A DNA stretch of 11,917 nucleotides from NCBI GenBank assembly GCA_016234205.1, contig JACRGN010000347.1, positions 1 to 11,917 of the forward strand, written 5' to 3'. A program made the position numbers and the translations under genes. This document shows positions 1-6,449 of this stretch, piece after piece; positions within the stretch are counted from its first letter, which is position 1, and each line of letters opens with the position of its first letter. This stretch comes from Nitrospinota bacterium (GTDB taxonomy: Bacteria; Nitrospinota; Nitrospinia; UBA9942). A model generated the notes under the pieces. The model ran no database searches and was not told the DNA's origin. It worked only from the letters and a program-made list of their open reading frames with translations.

Positions 1-323
1 ATTCTTGCAGTTGGCATTTTATGGGAAATATTCTTTGCCATCTTAGTCCACACATTAAGTAGTTCTTTAATATTCTTTATATTAGTAACTACTCCGCCTG
101 CTTCACTCTTATGGAGGATATCCTGTGATACTACTTTTAAGGCATAGGGAGGGGTGAGTTTATTTGCCTTCGCTTCAATATCTTTTTTCTTTTTAATTAG
201 AACTGATTGGGGTGTAGATATACCCCATGCAGAAATCAGAGCCTTTGCCTCCGGCTCAAGGAGAGATTGTCTGCCGGCAGTTAATGCACTGTTGATTATT
301 TTTTTTATATCCTGCTTATTCAT
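1..323 (-). CDS. ADP-forming acetyl/acyl-CoA synthetase beta subunit (ATP-grasp), 3' end outside window
   Basis: The reverse strand from ATG at 323 reads without a stop to the window edge, about 107 residues. The translation begins MNKQDIKKIINSALTAG, then has LLEPEAKALISAWGI and PYALKVVSQDILHKSEAGGV. The LxExEAKxLLxxxGI start and the LKVxSxDIxHKSxxGGV block are the hallmark of the ATP-grasp domain of NDP-forming acyl-CoA synthetases, which move phosphate from the alpha-subunit phosphohistidine to ADP, yielding ATP from acyl-CoA. The full family member is about 230 residues if it is a separate beta subunit, so over half is missing here. A GAGAGG sequence (337-342) lies 13 nt upstream of the ATG. 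The likely partner alpha subunit is on the same strand at 3194-4558, with opposite-strand genes between them. The exact acyl substrate cannot be told from sequence. Confidence 0.88.
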   Translation of the reverse strand, partial: MNKQDIKKIINSALTAGRQSLLEPEAKALISAWGISTPQSVLIKKKKDIEAKANKLTPPYALKVVSQDILHKSEAGGVVTNIKNIKELLNVWTKMAKNISHKMPTAR

Positions 324-355
324 AAAATTTCCATTACCTCTCTTGAACTTTATCA

Positions 356-384
356 AGCTTACAGAAATATTCATAAGGTGTCAA
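356..384 (-). promoter_or_regulatory. candidate promoter of the synthetase beta subunit
   Basis: On the minus strand a perfect TTGACA (384-379) is followed after 17 nt by TAAGCT (361-356). Transcription would start near 349 and leave a leader of about 25 nt before ATG 323. The -35 is consensus but the -10 is weak. An own promoter would make sense because the beta gene is separated from the alpha gene by oppositely oriented genes. Confidence 0.35.
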
Positions 385-406
385 TTCCGCGTGGCTAAAA
401 ATTTCC

Positions 407-436
407 TTGAATTTCTTTAAAACTGTGCAATAATAT
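407..436 (+). promoter_or_regulatory. candidate promoter of the DUF5618-like gene
   Basis: TTGAAT (407-412) and TAATAT (431-436) are spaced by 18 nt, and the predicted start is about 20 nt upstream of the AAAAGG ribosome binding site at 453-458. It lies in the divergent gap shared with the beta-subunit gene. The call rests on consensus similarity only. Confidence 0.4.
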
Positions 437-465
437 GCCTTAAACAAAATAGAAAAGGTTATTTT

Positions 466-840
466 ATGTCAGAGGCAATAAGATATTTAAACAATGCAAA
501 GGAGATACTGAGAAGGACTCCAATAGAAGATAACATCTATGCGGATATTAAACCTGTTCAAGAGGCTTGCAGCACGGCTTATCTTGCAGTGTTAAAGGCA
601 ATAGATGAGTACCTGCTCAAAAAGGGTTTAACTAAAAAAGAATTACCACAGTCTATAGATGCCTATAGAGATGCATTAAAAAAGCATCTTGCAGTTCATA
701 ATGGAAAGATTACAAAAGAATTTGAAGTTCTTTATGATGAGTTACATATAGCAGGGTATTACAGGGGATTGCATCTGAATGCGAATATAATAAAAGAAAT
801 CTTCAAAGCTGCAAGGTCTTTTATAGATAAGATTCATTAA
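466..840 (+). CDS. DUF5618 / HEPN-like small helical protein
   Basis: This 124-residue protein is predicted to be all helical and soluble, with no signal peptide or membrane segment. It starts MSEAIRYLNNAKEIL and contains KPVQEACSTAYLAVLKAIDEY and LYDELHIAGYYRGLH. The pattern of an N-terminal helix bearing AxxYLxxAKExL, an EACxxAYLAxLKAIDxYL helix and a C-terminal HIAGYYRG segment resembles proteins annotated DUF5618, which look like the HEPN/nucleotidyltransferase-substrate-binding four-helix fold. That assignment is from memory. The classic HEPN RNase Rx4-6H motif is not evident, so RNase activity should not be assumed. The ATG is supported by AAAAGG seven nt upstream. No nucleotidyltransferase (MNT) gene is adjacent, so a MNT-HEPN toxin-antitoxin pair is not supported. 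Function is unknown. Confidence 0.7.
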   Translation: MSEAIRYLNNAKEILRRTPIEDNIYADIKPVQEACSTAYLAVLKAIDEYLLKKGLTKKELPQSIDAYRDALKKHLAVHNGKITKEFEVLYDELHIAGYYRGLHLNANIIKEIFKAARSFIDKIH

Positions 841-845
841 TTATT

Positions 846-881
846 CCCTCTCCCCTTGCGGGAGAGGGGTGGGGTGAGGGG
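846..881. repeat. GC-rich palindrome of dispersed (REP-like) type
   Basis: CCCTCTCCC (846-854) and GGGAGAGGG (860-868) form a perfect 9-bp stem with a 5-nt CTTGC loop, followed by TGGGGTGAGGGG (870-881), which could also compete with the CCCTCTCCCC arm. It stands out sharply from the AT-rich surroundings. I recall near-identical CCCTCTCCC/GGGAGAGGG plus GGGGTGAGGG sequences as dispersed extragenic repeats in many bacterial genomes. No U-run follows on either strand, so it is not a canonical intrinsic terminator, although it ends the small gene at 840 and may stabilise its 3' end. Confidence 0.6.
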
Positions 882-905
882 TAAATAATATGGTATCCAC
901 CTTGC

Positions 906-956
<51 letters not shown>

Positions 957-1066
957 TCTTTACTTATCTATTTTTTTAGAAAATTCAATCAACATAACCT
1001 TTCTCCCTTTTCCTTTTCATCAGCATCTTTTTTTAAACCCTAAACCAAATGTGGGTCTGAAATTAC

Positions 1067-2020
1067 ATGTTATCCGATAGAAAATTATCTCCAGCCTTTG
1101 GTTATACACTCCGAATAGTAGCCATAGTCTTCATCGTGGAATTTTCAATAATGATGTTTTTCTTCCTGTTCCCCATAAAAAATATATTCTACGAAGGCAT
1201 TATCGACAGCGTATTATTGATTATTATCCTGTCGCCTTCCCTGTATAAATTCGTATATCTGCCATTACTAAGAGAGATAAAACACCATCTCAGTACCCAA
1301 AAAGAACTTGAAGAGTCAACCCTCAAATTAAAAGAGTATTCGCGCAATCTTGAAGAAATGGCAGATACAAAGGCTAAAGAACTGCTGAAGATGAGCGCAA
1401 GGGATACTGTTATACTGGAAAACTCTAACGATGCTGTAATAATCTGCGATTCGGACATGAAAATCGTCTTTTGGAACCGCACGGCAGAAGAAATCTTCGG
1501 GTACGGCAAGGAGGAGGTTATCGGGAAAGATACTCTTTTGATAGTGCCGGAGCAGTACAAGGAAGGGCACACAGAGGGATTCAGGAGGATTATTCAAAAA
1601 GGTGAAATATCCTATCGAAAGCTATACTCTGTAGAGGGAGTACGGAAAGACGGCACATTAATTCCTGTTGAGATATCCATGTCATATTACAAGAGCAATG
1701 GTGAACTTCTTGTGACTGCTATAATCCGGAATATAACCGAACGCCAGACGTCTGAATTCCAGATTAAACATCAGTTGGACCGCCTGGCAGCCCTGCGCAG
1801 TATAGACATGGCCATTACCGCAAGCCTTGATCTGCGTGTTACCTTTAATGTCATTCTTGAACAAATAGCCGCAACTATACACGCGGACGCTTCTGACATA
1901 CTGCTTCTTAACCCCCATACGCTGCGATTGGAGTACGCTGCCGGAAGGGGTCCGCACAAAAGCGCTTCAGTATACCCATTTGCGCATCGGCGAAGGACAT
2001 GCCGGGAAATCTGCGCTTGA
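1067..2020 (+). CDS. Membrane PAS-GAF sensor, N-terminal part of a frameshifted PAS-GAF-HD-GYP gene
   Basis: Two hydrophobic segments (about residues 14-37 and 44-66) are followed by a charged coiled-coil linker (about 68-108). Then comes a PAS domain (about 112-230) with the typical ENSNDAVIICDSDMKIVFWN start, AEEIFGYGKEEVIGK, and the C-terminal RKDGTLIPVEIS and NITERQ. A GAF domain begins at about 240 (LAALRSIDMAITASLD) and runs correctly to YAAGRG near residue 295. Beyond that the translation (PHKSASVYPFAH) is unlike GAF, and the true continuation is in another frame, picked up by the reading frame ending at 2855. The protein as it stands would be membrane-anchored but without an output domain. 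No clear Shine-Dalgarno precedes ATG 1067; an in-frame TGA at 1058 fixes the upstream limit. Base composition is richer in G+C than the respiratory operon downstream. Confidence 0.8.
   Translation: MLSDRKLSPAFGYTLRIVAIVFIVEFSIMMFFFLFPIKNIFYEGIIDSVLLIIILSPSLYKFVYLPLLREIKHHLSTQKELEESTLKLKEYSRNLEEMADTKAKELLKMSARDTVILENSNDAVIICDSDMKIVFWNRTAEEIFGYGKEEVIGKDTLLIVPEQYKEGHTEGFRRIIQKGEISYRKLYSVEGVRKDGTLIPVEISMSYYKSNGELLVTAIIRNITERQTSEFQIKHQLDRLAALRSIDMAITASLDLRVTFNVILEQIAATIHADASDILLLNPHTLRLEYAAGRGPHKSASVYPFAHRRRTCREICA
1949..1953 (+). other. Frameshift inside the GAF domain
   Basis: Frame 2 encodes a good GAF sequence up to YAAGRG (codon GGT, 1949-1951). The next recognisable GAF residues, RTKALQYTHLRIGEGHAGKS, are in frame 3 from 1953. 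Family members usually read GRGF-RT here, so loss of two bases (for example TT of GGT-TTC) explains the break best; a one-base insertion is the alternative. It could be a real mutation or an assembly error. There is no slippery heptamer, so programmed frameshifting is unlikely. Confidence 0.85.
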
Positions 2021-2855
2021 AAACCGCGTCATATATATATCAAACCTCAAAGAGGAAGGCGGGGACATACTGCGCGCCCCGCTCCTGTCCAAAGAGGACT
2101 TTATCTCTTATTTTTGTGCGCCGCTGATTTCCAAAGGGAACATAAAGGGAGTTGTTGAAATGTTCTATCGCAGCAAACGCGATCCTGATCCTGAAATACT
2201 GGACTTTGCAGAGTCCATTGCATTGCAGGCTGCCATAGCCATAGACAACGCCTCCATGTTTAACGACTTACAGAGGTCCAACATTGAGCTTTCATTGGCA
2301 TATGACACGACCATTGAAGGCTGGTCAAAAGCGCTCGACCTGAGAGATAAAGAAACCGAAGGACATTCGCAGAGGGTTACAGAAATGACAGTGCGTATTG
2401 CCCGCGATATGGGGATAAGTGAAGAAGAACTCATTCACGTGCGTAGAGGCGCCCTCCTTCACGATATCGGAAAGATGGGCATACCGGACAATATCTTATT
2501 AAAGCCGGGCAAGCTCAATGACGAGGAATGGGTAATCATGCGCAAGCATCCAATTTTTGCTTATGAACTCCTTCATCCTATTTCTTATCTACGCCCTGCA
2601 CTGGATATTCCATACTGCCATCATGAGAAATGGGATGGCACGGGATATCCAAGGGGACTGAAGGGCGAGCAAATACCTATGTCATCGCGGATTTTTTCGA
2701 TAGTGGATGTATGGGATGCACTGCGCTCTGACCGGCCCTACCGCCCTGCATGGTCTGAAGAAAAGACACTTGAACATATAAAATCCTTGTCCGGCATTGA
2801 TTTTGACCCAAAAGTAGTGGACGTTTTCTTAAAGGGATGCCTGCCATCTTTGTGA
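1980..2855 (+). CDS. GAF C-terminus plus HD-GYP domain: c-di-GMP phosphodiesterase part of the broken sensor gene
   Basis: The open frame covers the rest of the GAF domain (LRIGEGHAGKSALENRV to LQAAIAIDNASMF, about residues 2-92) and a complete HD-GYP domain (about 105-285). HD-GYP domains hydrolyse cyclic di-GMP. The metal-site signatures are present: GHSQRV, HDIGK, the second-His helix RKHP, and HHEKWDGTGYPRGLKGE with an intact GYP motif, then SRIFSIVDVWDAL. The TTG at 1980 is only a formal start. The protein really continues the frame broken near 1950, so separately translated product is doubtful. The family usually ends soon after DFDPKVVDVFLK; here the last five residues (CLPSL) come from fused response-regulator DNA. 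If the frameshift is an assembly error, the whole product is one membrane PAS-GAF-HD-GYP protein of about 595 residues. Confidence 0.82.
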   Translation: MRIGEGHAGKSALENRVIYISNLKEEGGDILRAPLLSKEDFISYFCAPLISKGNIKGVVEMFYRSKRDPDPEILDFAESIALQAAIAIDNASMFNDLQRSNIELSLAYDTTIEGWSKALDLRDKETEGHSQRVTEMTVRIARDMGISEEELIHVRRGALLHDIGKMGIPDNILLKPGKLNDEEWVIMRKHPIFAYELLHPISYLRPALDIPYCHHEKWDGTGYPRGLKGEQIPMSSRIFSIVDVWDALRSDRPYRPAWSEEKTLEHIKSLSGIDFDPKVVDVFLKGCLPSL

Positions 2856-3163
2856 CCGGAAGCGGGGACGAGAGGGTGGCAGTAAACGCCATGAAGGGCG
2901 GGGCCAATGATTACATCATAAAAGGCCCGAATGTGGCCTACCTGGAGATGCTTCCAGCAGTGATTGACAAGGCTATGGAGGCAGTCAGGGTGAAAAGGGA
3001 AAAGGAGGAAGCGGAGGCAAAGCTCAGGGAAAAACTTGATGAAGATAAACGGTGGAACAACATACTGCTTAAGAGGGAGTTCAGCATAAAGGAACTGAAG
3101 GATGAGAACGAGACATTGAAAAAGAAAATAGAGGAGATGGAAAAAGCCATCAAGAGCGTATAA
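2837..3163 (+). pseudogene. 3' half of a response-regulator receiver gene, 5'-truncated, with coiled-coil tail
   Basis: The frame starts in the middle of a receiver (REC) fold: PAIFVTGSGDERVAVNAM is beta-4 with its conserved Thr, and GGANDYIIKG carries the conserved Lys of beta-5. A long coiled coil follows (about residues 50-108, KREKEEAEAKLREKLDED and onward). The first three beta strands, with the acidic pocket and the phospho-acceptor Asp, are absent. The DNA that should encode them is occupied by the HD-GYP C-terminus in another frame, and the two frames overlap by 19 nt. The simplest reading is a deletion that joined the end of an HD-GYP gene to the interior of a receiver gene at about 2830-2837. 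The ATG is probably just an internal Met or chance codon. It may be translated but cannot be a working phosphoreceiver. Confidence 0.75.
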
Positions 3164-3193
3164 TAAAAAAGGGAGAATACTGCGTTCACCCCG

Positions 3194-4558
3194 TCATTTT
3201 CCCGTTAATATTGCTGCCGCCCTGACAGCACTCTCTGGTGTAGAAAATACAGGCATACCTTTTCCCTCAAATAAACTATTTATCCTTTTTGTAAATTTTC
3301 CGCCGGGACTGCATATAACAATAGGTATATTTTGTTTTGCCTTAAATTCTTTTAATTTATCAACAAGTCCTTCTGTAAGCTGGGGAGGTCCCCACAGGAC
3401 AGTTACAATTGCAATATCAAATCCATTTTTTAAACCTTCCTCAAGTGCAGTAAGATAGTCTTCATCGGTAACGCTGCCTGTAAGGTCTATGGGATTGCCT
3501 ACAGCACAAAAAGAAGGAAGTTTGGAGGCAAGACGTTTTTTTATCTCTTCAGAAAGCCCTGTAACCTCAAGCCCTGAGTTATCACAGGCATCTGATATGC
3601 TTACACCAATACCACCTCCGTCAGTTATGATTAAAACCCTCTTTCCTTTAACAGGACTGTGAATATTTAAGGACTTACAGGCATCCTTCAGTTCTTCATA
3701 TCCATTGACTTCAATTATCCCTGCCTTTTTAAATGCTGCCCTGTATATCTCATACTTTCCTGTCATTGCACCTGTATGCGATTTCGCAGCATGAACACCC
3801 GCATCTCTCCTCCCGACCTTTACTGCAATAACAGGTTTTTTCCTTGTGCAGCGTGATGCCGCATCCACAAACCTTCTTCCATCGTCTATTGATTCTATGT
3901 AGAGCGCTACGACCTTTGTTGCATCATCATCTGTCAGGAATTCAAGGCAGTCAGTTTCACCAACATCAACCCTATTTCCATAACTTATAACACGGGCAAC
4001 TCCAATACCTTCATAGGCAAGCTCGTCCATGATTGTTCCTGCAAATGAGCCACTCTGTGAAATTATGGATATACCGCCTTTGTCAGGCCTTCCAATCCTA
4101 TCAGAGGTTATGAGAAATGTATCTACTCTGGATATGGTATCGTATATACCCATACAGTTTGGTCCCATAATCCTGATTTCATTCTTTTCAGCAATCTCTT
4201 TTATCTCTTCTTCCAGTCTTATCCCCTCATCTCCCATCTCTTTAAAGCCGCCGCTAACAATGATTGCACCTTTAACCTTTTTACCAGCATCTTTCAGGGT
4301 TTCTAAGACAACTGTTGAAGGGACAGCAATAACAGAAATATCAATATCAGATGGTATCTCGCTTATAGAACTGTAGCATCTGAGGTCGTTAATTGATTTA
4401 TACTTTGGGTTTACAGGATAGATAACACCAGGAAAGCCTGTCCTTTTGAGGTTTTCCAGCATTGCATGAGAGATTTTTTCCGGTGCAGGCGATGCACCGA
4501 TGACTGCAATGGATTTGGGATTGAAGAAGAATTTTATATCAGACGTTTTCTGGGACAT
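3194..4558 (-). CDS. ADP-forming acetyl/acyl-CoA synthetase alpha subunit
   Basis: This 454-residue protein has the usual length of a stand-alone alpha subunit. It starts with a CoA-binding Rossmann domain (FFNPKSIAVIGASP, about 10-138), with GVIYPVNPKY and MGPNCMGIYD. Then come the succinyl-CoA-ligase-like domain (SQSGSFAGTIMDEL, about 160-295) and a second ligase domain (about 305-454, with VLIITDGGGIGV and GNPIDLTG). The phosphohistidine is expected at H261 in KSHTGAMTG. The enzyme converts acyl-CoA, ADP and phosphate to acid, CoA and ATP (or the reverse) together with an ATP-grasp beta subunit, whose start lies at 323-1 on the same strand. ATG 4558 is chosen because it precedes the FFNPKSIAVIGAS block at the normal distance. 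No Shine-Dalgarno is seen, but TATACT lies 12 nt upstream. Acyl specificity is not determinable. Confidence 0.93.
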   Translation of the reverse strand: MSQKTSDIKFFFNPKSIAVIGASPAPEKISHAMLENLKRTGFPGVIYPVNPKYKSINDLRCYSSISEIPSDIDISVIAVPSTVVLETLKDAGKKVKGAIIVSGGFKEMGDEGIRLEEEIKEIAEKNEIRIMGPNCMGIYDTISRVDTFLITSDRIGRPDKGGISIISQSGSFAGTIMDELAYEGIGVARVISYGNRVDVGETDCLEFLTDDDATKVVALYIESIDDGRRFVDAASRCTRKKPVIAVKVGRRDAGVHAAKSHTGAMTGKYEIYRAAFKKAGIIEVNGYEELKDACKSLNIHSPVKGKRVLIITDGGGIGVSISDACDNSGLEVTGLSEEIKKRLASKLPSFCAVGNPIDLTGSVTDEDYLTALEEGLKNGFDIAIVTVLWGPPQLTEGLVDKLKEFKAKQNIPIVICSPGGKFTKRINSLFEGKGMPVFSTPESAVRAAAILTGK

Positions 4559-4570
4559 AAAGTTTTTTGA

Positions 4571-4576
4571 AGTATA
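4571..4576 (-). promoter_or_regulatory. candidate -10 of the synthetase alpha gene
   Basis: On the minus strand TATACT (4576-4571) sits inside TATAGTATACT. It ends 12 nt before the start codon, so the leader would be about 5 nt. No convincing -35 is seen. The short distance and lack of a Shine-Dalgarno hint at a near-leaderless message. Confidence 0.3.
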
Positions 4577-4632
4577 CTATAGTTTATCCGATTTTTACAC
4601 TTTTCATTTTATACGGAAAGGGGTATATTTAT

Positions 4633-4802
4633 GAACAAAAACCTAATAAGCCACAGAGACACAGAGGCACAGAGAAAAAAGTAATTTTATAAGAAACTCA
4701 GGAAACCATGAAATAACATTCCTGTATTCCTGATTTTTAATAATTGATTTTGTCTTCCTCTGTGTCTCCGTGCCTCTGTGGCTAATTTTATAATTTTCTT
4801 AT
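4633..4802. repeat. Nested palindromic element A (upstream of the cytochrome operon)
   Basis: The left border begins GAACAAAAACCT (4633). The outer arm GCCACAGAG... (4650-4676) pairs with ...CTCTGTGGC (4755-4782). Over 29 positions there are four mismatches, all of transition type. An inner arm with TCAGGAA (4698-4704) pairs with TTCCTGA (4727-4733) within a longer imperfect match. The right border is TTTTATAATTTTCTTAT (4786-4802). Sister elements in the gaps further downstream share these borders and outer arm. The element lies between the divergent synthetase alpha gene and the first cytochrome gene, so it would be in or beside the operon promoter or leader. Confidence 0.85.
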
Positions 4803-4808
4803 CAGGGA
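4789..4808 (+). promoter_or_regulatory. candidate -10 (TATAAT) and ribosome binding site of the cytochrome operon
   Basis: The right border of element A contains a perfect TATAAT (4789-4794). A strong AGGGA Shine-Dalgarno (4804-4808) follows, four nt before ATG 4813. Transcription from this -10 would start near 4801 and give a leader of about 12 nt. There is no recognisable -35 in the palindrome arm upstream, so the promoter is tentative while the ribosome site is convincing. Confidence 0.35.
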
Positions 4809-4812
4809 CAAA

Positions 4813-5190
4813 ATGATTAAAATAATATTAATGGCTATGGTATCTCTAATATTTCTAAATAAAAATCTTTCAGCAAAAGAGGAATTTGGGGAGCTTCCGT
4901 ATGATAAAGGTTCTGATAGGATAGATGTTTCAAAATATCCAAAGGTGATGCAGGAGGCATATAAGGTTTTTGCATCAAAATGCTCAAAGTGCCATAATCT
5001 ATCAAGACCGATAAACTCTCCATATGCAATACCGGAGGAGTGGGAGAGATATATAAAGATGATGATGAGGAAACCTGGCTCAGGGATTGATCCTAAATCT
5101 GCCAAGACTATTTATGAGTTTCTGAAGTATGATTCTCAGGTTAGAAAGAGAGAACTTTACGAAAGAAAACTCAAAGCGAGAAAAAAATGA
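4813..5190 (+). CDS. Periplasmic monoheme cytochrome c
   Basis: This 125-residue protein has a short signal peptide (MIKIILMAMVSLIFL..., likely cut after LSA, residue 21). One heme-binding site, C57-S-K-C60-H61, is followed by an EWERYIKMMMRKPGSGI segment whose Met (about 83-85) is the likely sixth heme ligand. The IYEFLKYDSQ ending is typical of small cytochromes in respiratory and nitrogen-cycle gene clusters. The C-terminus is very basic. The stop overlaps the next start (ATGA), so it is translationally coupled to the second cytochrome. As first gene of the operon it is a good candidate for the soluble or loosely bound electron carrier that exchanges electrons with the complex. ATG 4813 is supported by AGGGA four nt upstream. 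Confidence 0.9.
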   Translation: MIKIILMAMVSLIFLNKNLSAKEEFGELPYDKGSDRIDVSKYPKVMQEAYKVFASKCSKCHNLSRPINSPYAIPEEWERYIKMMMRKPGSGIDPKSAKTIYEFLKYDSQVRKRELYERKLKARKK

Positions 5191-5729
5191 ATTTTTTTTC
5201 TAAAACTTTTAAGCCCGGCGGCCCAAGGTTGGTTTTGGCTACACTCTCAGTTTTGGGAGGACTTTTCTGTATATATGGTTATCTCGTGATTCGCTCGCTG
5301 CTATGGTCACCGTCATTCTATATAAAAAATTATACTTCCGAAAAATCTAAGTTTGTTATTTCTAATCTCACCTCTACGGGGGAAAATCAAATTAACTATG
5401 AAGGTTTATCAGACATTGAAAAGGGGAGGTTTCTGTTCAATCACAGAGGTTGTATAATCTGTCATGGCAAGGATGCCAAAGGGGGTGTCAGAAATCCTAA
5501 TTCACAATCTGGTGAAGAGATACCTGCATTGGTTTATGTCAAAGAGGGATATACAAAAGAGGAGTTGATTGAAAGGATTAAGGGTGGTATTCCTGTAATT
5601 GCGAAAAAGGACCCTGATAAATCAGAACCCCCAATCAACATGCCGCCATGGAAGGATAAATTGACCGATGAAGAGATTGGTAATATAGTGGAGTATCTTT
5701 TTAGCGTATATCCTAAGGAAGAGGTATAA
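5187..5729 (+). CDS. Membrane-anchored monoheme cytochrome c (cbb3/c552-like domain)
   Basis: An N-terminal transmembrane segment (about residues 14-35) is followed by a linker and a cytochrome c domain from about 74. It has GRFLFNHRGCIICHG with heme-binding C89, C92 and H93, and a likely axial Met in PPINMPPW (M152). It ends LTDEEIGNIVEYLFS, the standard last helix of the family. The segment is not followed by a signal cleavage site, so the heme domain is probably tethered to the outer face of the inner membrane. The gene overlaps its upstream neighbour by four nt and abuts the pentaheme gene (TAA directly followed by ATG), which fixes it in the same operon. In alternative complex III a monoheme subunit (ActE) plays a comparable part; orthology is not established. 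Confidence 0.9.
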   Translation: MNFFSKTFKPGGPRLVLATLSVLGGLFCIYGYLVIRSLLWSPSFYIKNYTSEKSKFVISNLTSTGENQINYEGLSDIEKGRFLFNHRGCIICHGKDAKGGVRNPNSQSGEEIPALVYVKEGYTKEELIERIKGGIPVIAKKDPDKSEPPINMPPWKDKLTDEEIGNIVEYLFSVYPKEEV

Positions 5730-6236
5730 ATGGTAAGAAGGTTTATTTTGGCACTTATAGTGGCTTTCATTATTTATTATTTTTCTATAAAACCACCAGA
5801 AATTAAACAGCCTCTCAATTTCAACCATAAGGCACACACAGATTTACTTATTGAATGCGTTGCATGTCATAGAGATGCCGAGAGCCAGAGAGAGGCAGGG
5901 ATTTCGAATATAGAGACCTGCAGCTTATGTCATAATCCTGAAAATATACCATTGTGGAATATTACATCACATGGGTTAAAGGGATATATTACTGAAAAAA
6001 GGCAAATACCATGGGAAAGGATATACAGAGTAAAAGACCATACCCTATTTTCTCACAGGAGACACACAGGGATTGCCAGGATTGACTGCATGGTTTGTCA
6101 TGGTGCTGTAAAAGAGATGACTGAGTCCATAATCAGACCATCTATGGAATTTTCTAAACAGAGAGGTATGAATAATTGTGTTGACTGTCACAAAAGAGAA
6201 AAGGTTGTTACTGATTGCCTGATGTGTCATAGGTAG
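5730..6236 (+). CDS. Membrane-anchored pentaheme cytochrome c (Qrc/ActA-like)
   Basis: This 168-residue protein has one N-terminal transmembrane segment (about 4-20) and five CxxCH sites: C43-C46-H47, C64-C67-H68, C120-C123-H124, C150-C153-H154 and C163-C166-H167. FNHKAH (about 31-36) and FSHRRH (about 107-112) provide the His ligands usual in the class III / c7-type multiheme fold, where hemes are bis-His coordinated. In family terms this is the cytochrome subunit that precedes the molybdopterin, Fe-S and NrfD subunits: QrcA is hexaheme with a membrane helix, and ActA is pentaheme. Five hemes thus match ActA better, while the separate downstream subunits match Qrc. A GAGG ribosome site lies five nt before ATG 5730. 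The stop at 6236 is followed directly by nested palindrome B. Confidence 0.92.
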   Translation: MVRRFILALIVAFIIYYFSIKPPEIKQPLNFNHKAHTDLLIECVACHRDAESQREAGISNIETCSLCHNPENIPLWNITSHGLKGYITEKRQIPWERIYRVKDHTLFSHRRHTGIARIDCMVCHGAVKEMTESIIRPSMEFSKQRGMNNCVDCHKREKVVTDCLMCHR

Positions 6237-6238
6237 GG

Positions 6239-6449
6239 GAACGAAACAAAAAGATTAAGGAGAAATGGGGAAATTAGGGAAAGGGGGAAAAAAGAAAATA
6301 TTGGACACAGATGAACACAGAAAAGTCAGGATAAAGATTTTAATAATCTGTGTTTATCCGTGTAAATCTGTGTCCTAATTCTTTTTTGTTCTTTATCCCC
6401 TTTTCTCCCTGTTCTCCCTTTCTCCTTAATGGTTTTTATAATTTCCTAT
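6239..6449. repeat. Nested palindromic element B (between pentaheme and molybdopterin genes)
   Basis: The left border is GAACGAAACAAAAAG (6239-6253). The outer arm begins ATTAAGGAGAAA (6254-6265) and pairs perfectly over 12 nt with TTTCTCCTTAAT (6419-6430). The inner arm has GGACACAGAT (6303-6312) pairing with ATCTGTGTCC (6366-6375). The inner right arm read on the minus strand consists of three 10-nt units, GGACACAGAT, TTACACGGAT and AAACACAGAT. The right border TTTTTATAATTTCCTAT (6433-6449) is identical to that of element C and overlaps the first two bases of the next start codon. The GCCACAGAG outer module found in elements A, C and D is absent, and the AAGGAGAA module is outermost. Confidence 0.85.
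6437..6442 (+). promoter_or_regulatory. TATAAT -10-like box at the molybdopterin gene start
   Basis: A perfect TATAAT ends five nt before ATG 6448. There is no Shine-Dalgarno between them (TTCCT only). This is the spacing at which RNA polymerase would start on the A of the ATG, giving a leaderless message. No good -35 lies 17 nt upstream, so the call is tentative. Confidence 0.3.

Noticed and set aside
154..420. 88-residue plus-strand reading frame
   Set aside because: It is antisense to the clearly recognisable ATP-grasp beta subunit on the minus strand and has no family features.
2938..3189. 83-residue minus-strand frame opposite the coiled coil
   Set aside because: A Ser/Phe-rich low-complexity product is the usual shadow of a Lys/Glu-rich coiled coil on the other strand.
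4631..4684. Short frame MNKNLISHRDTEAQRKK with a good upstream AAAGGGG
   Set aside because: It lies entirely inside palindrome element A; the peptide is just the translated repeat. The upstream purine run may be chance.
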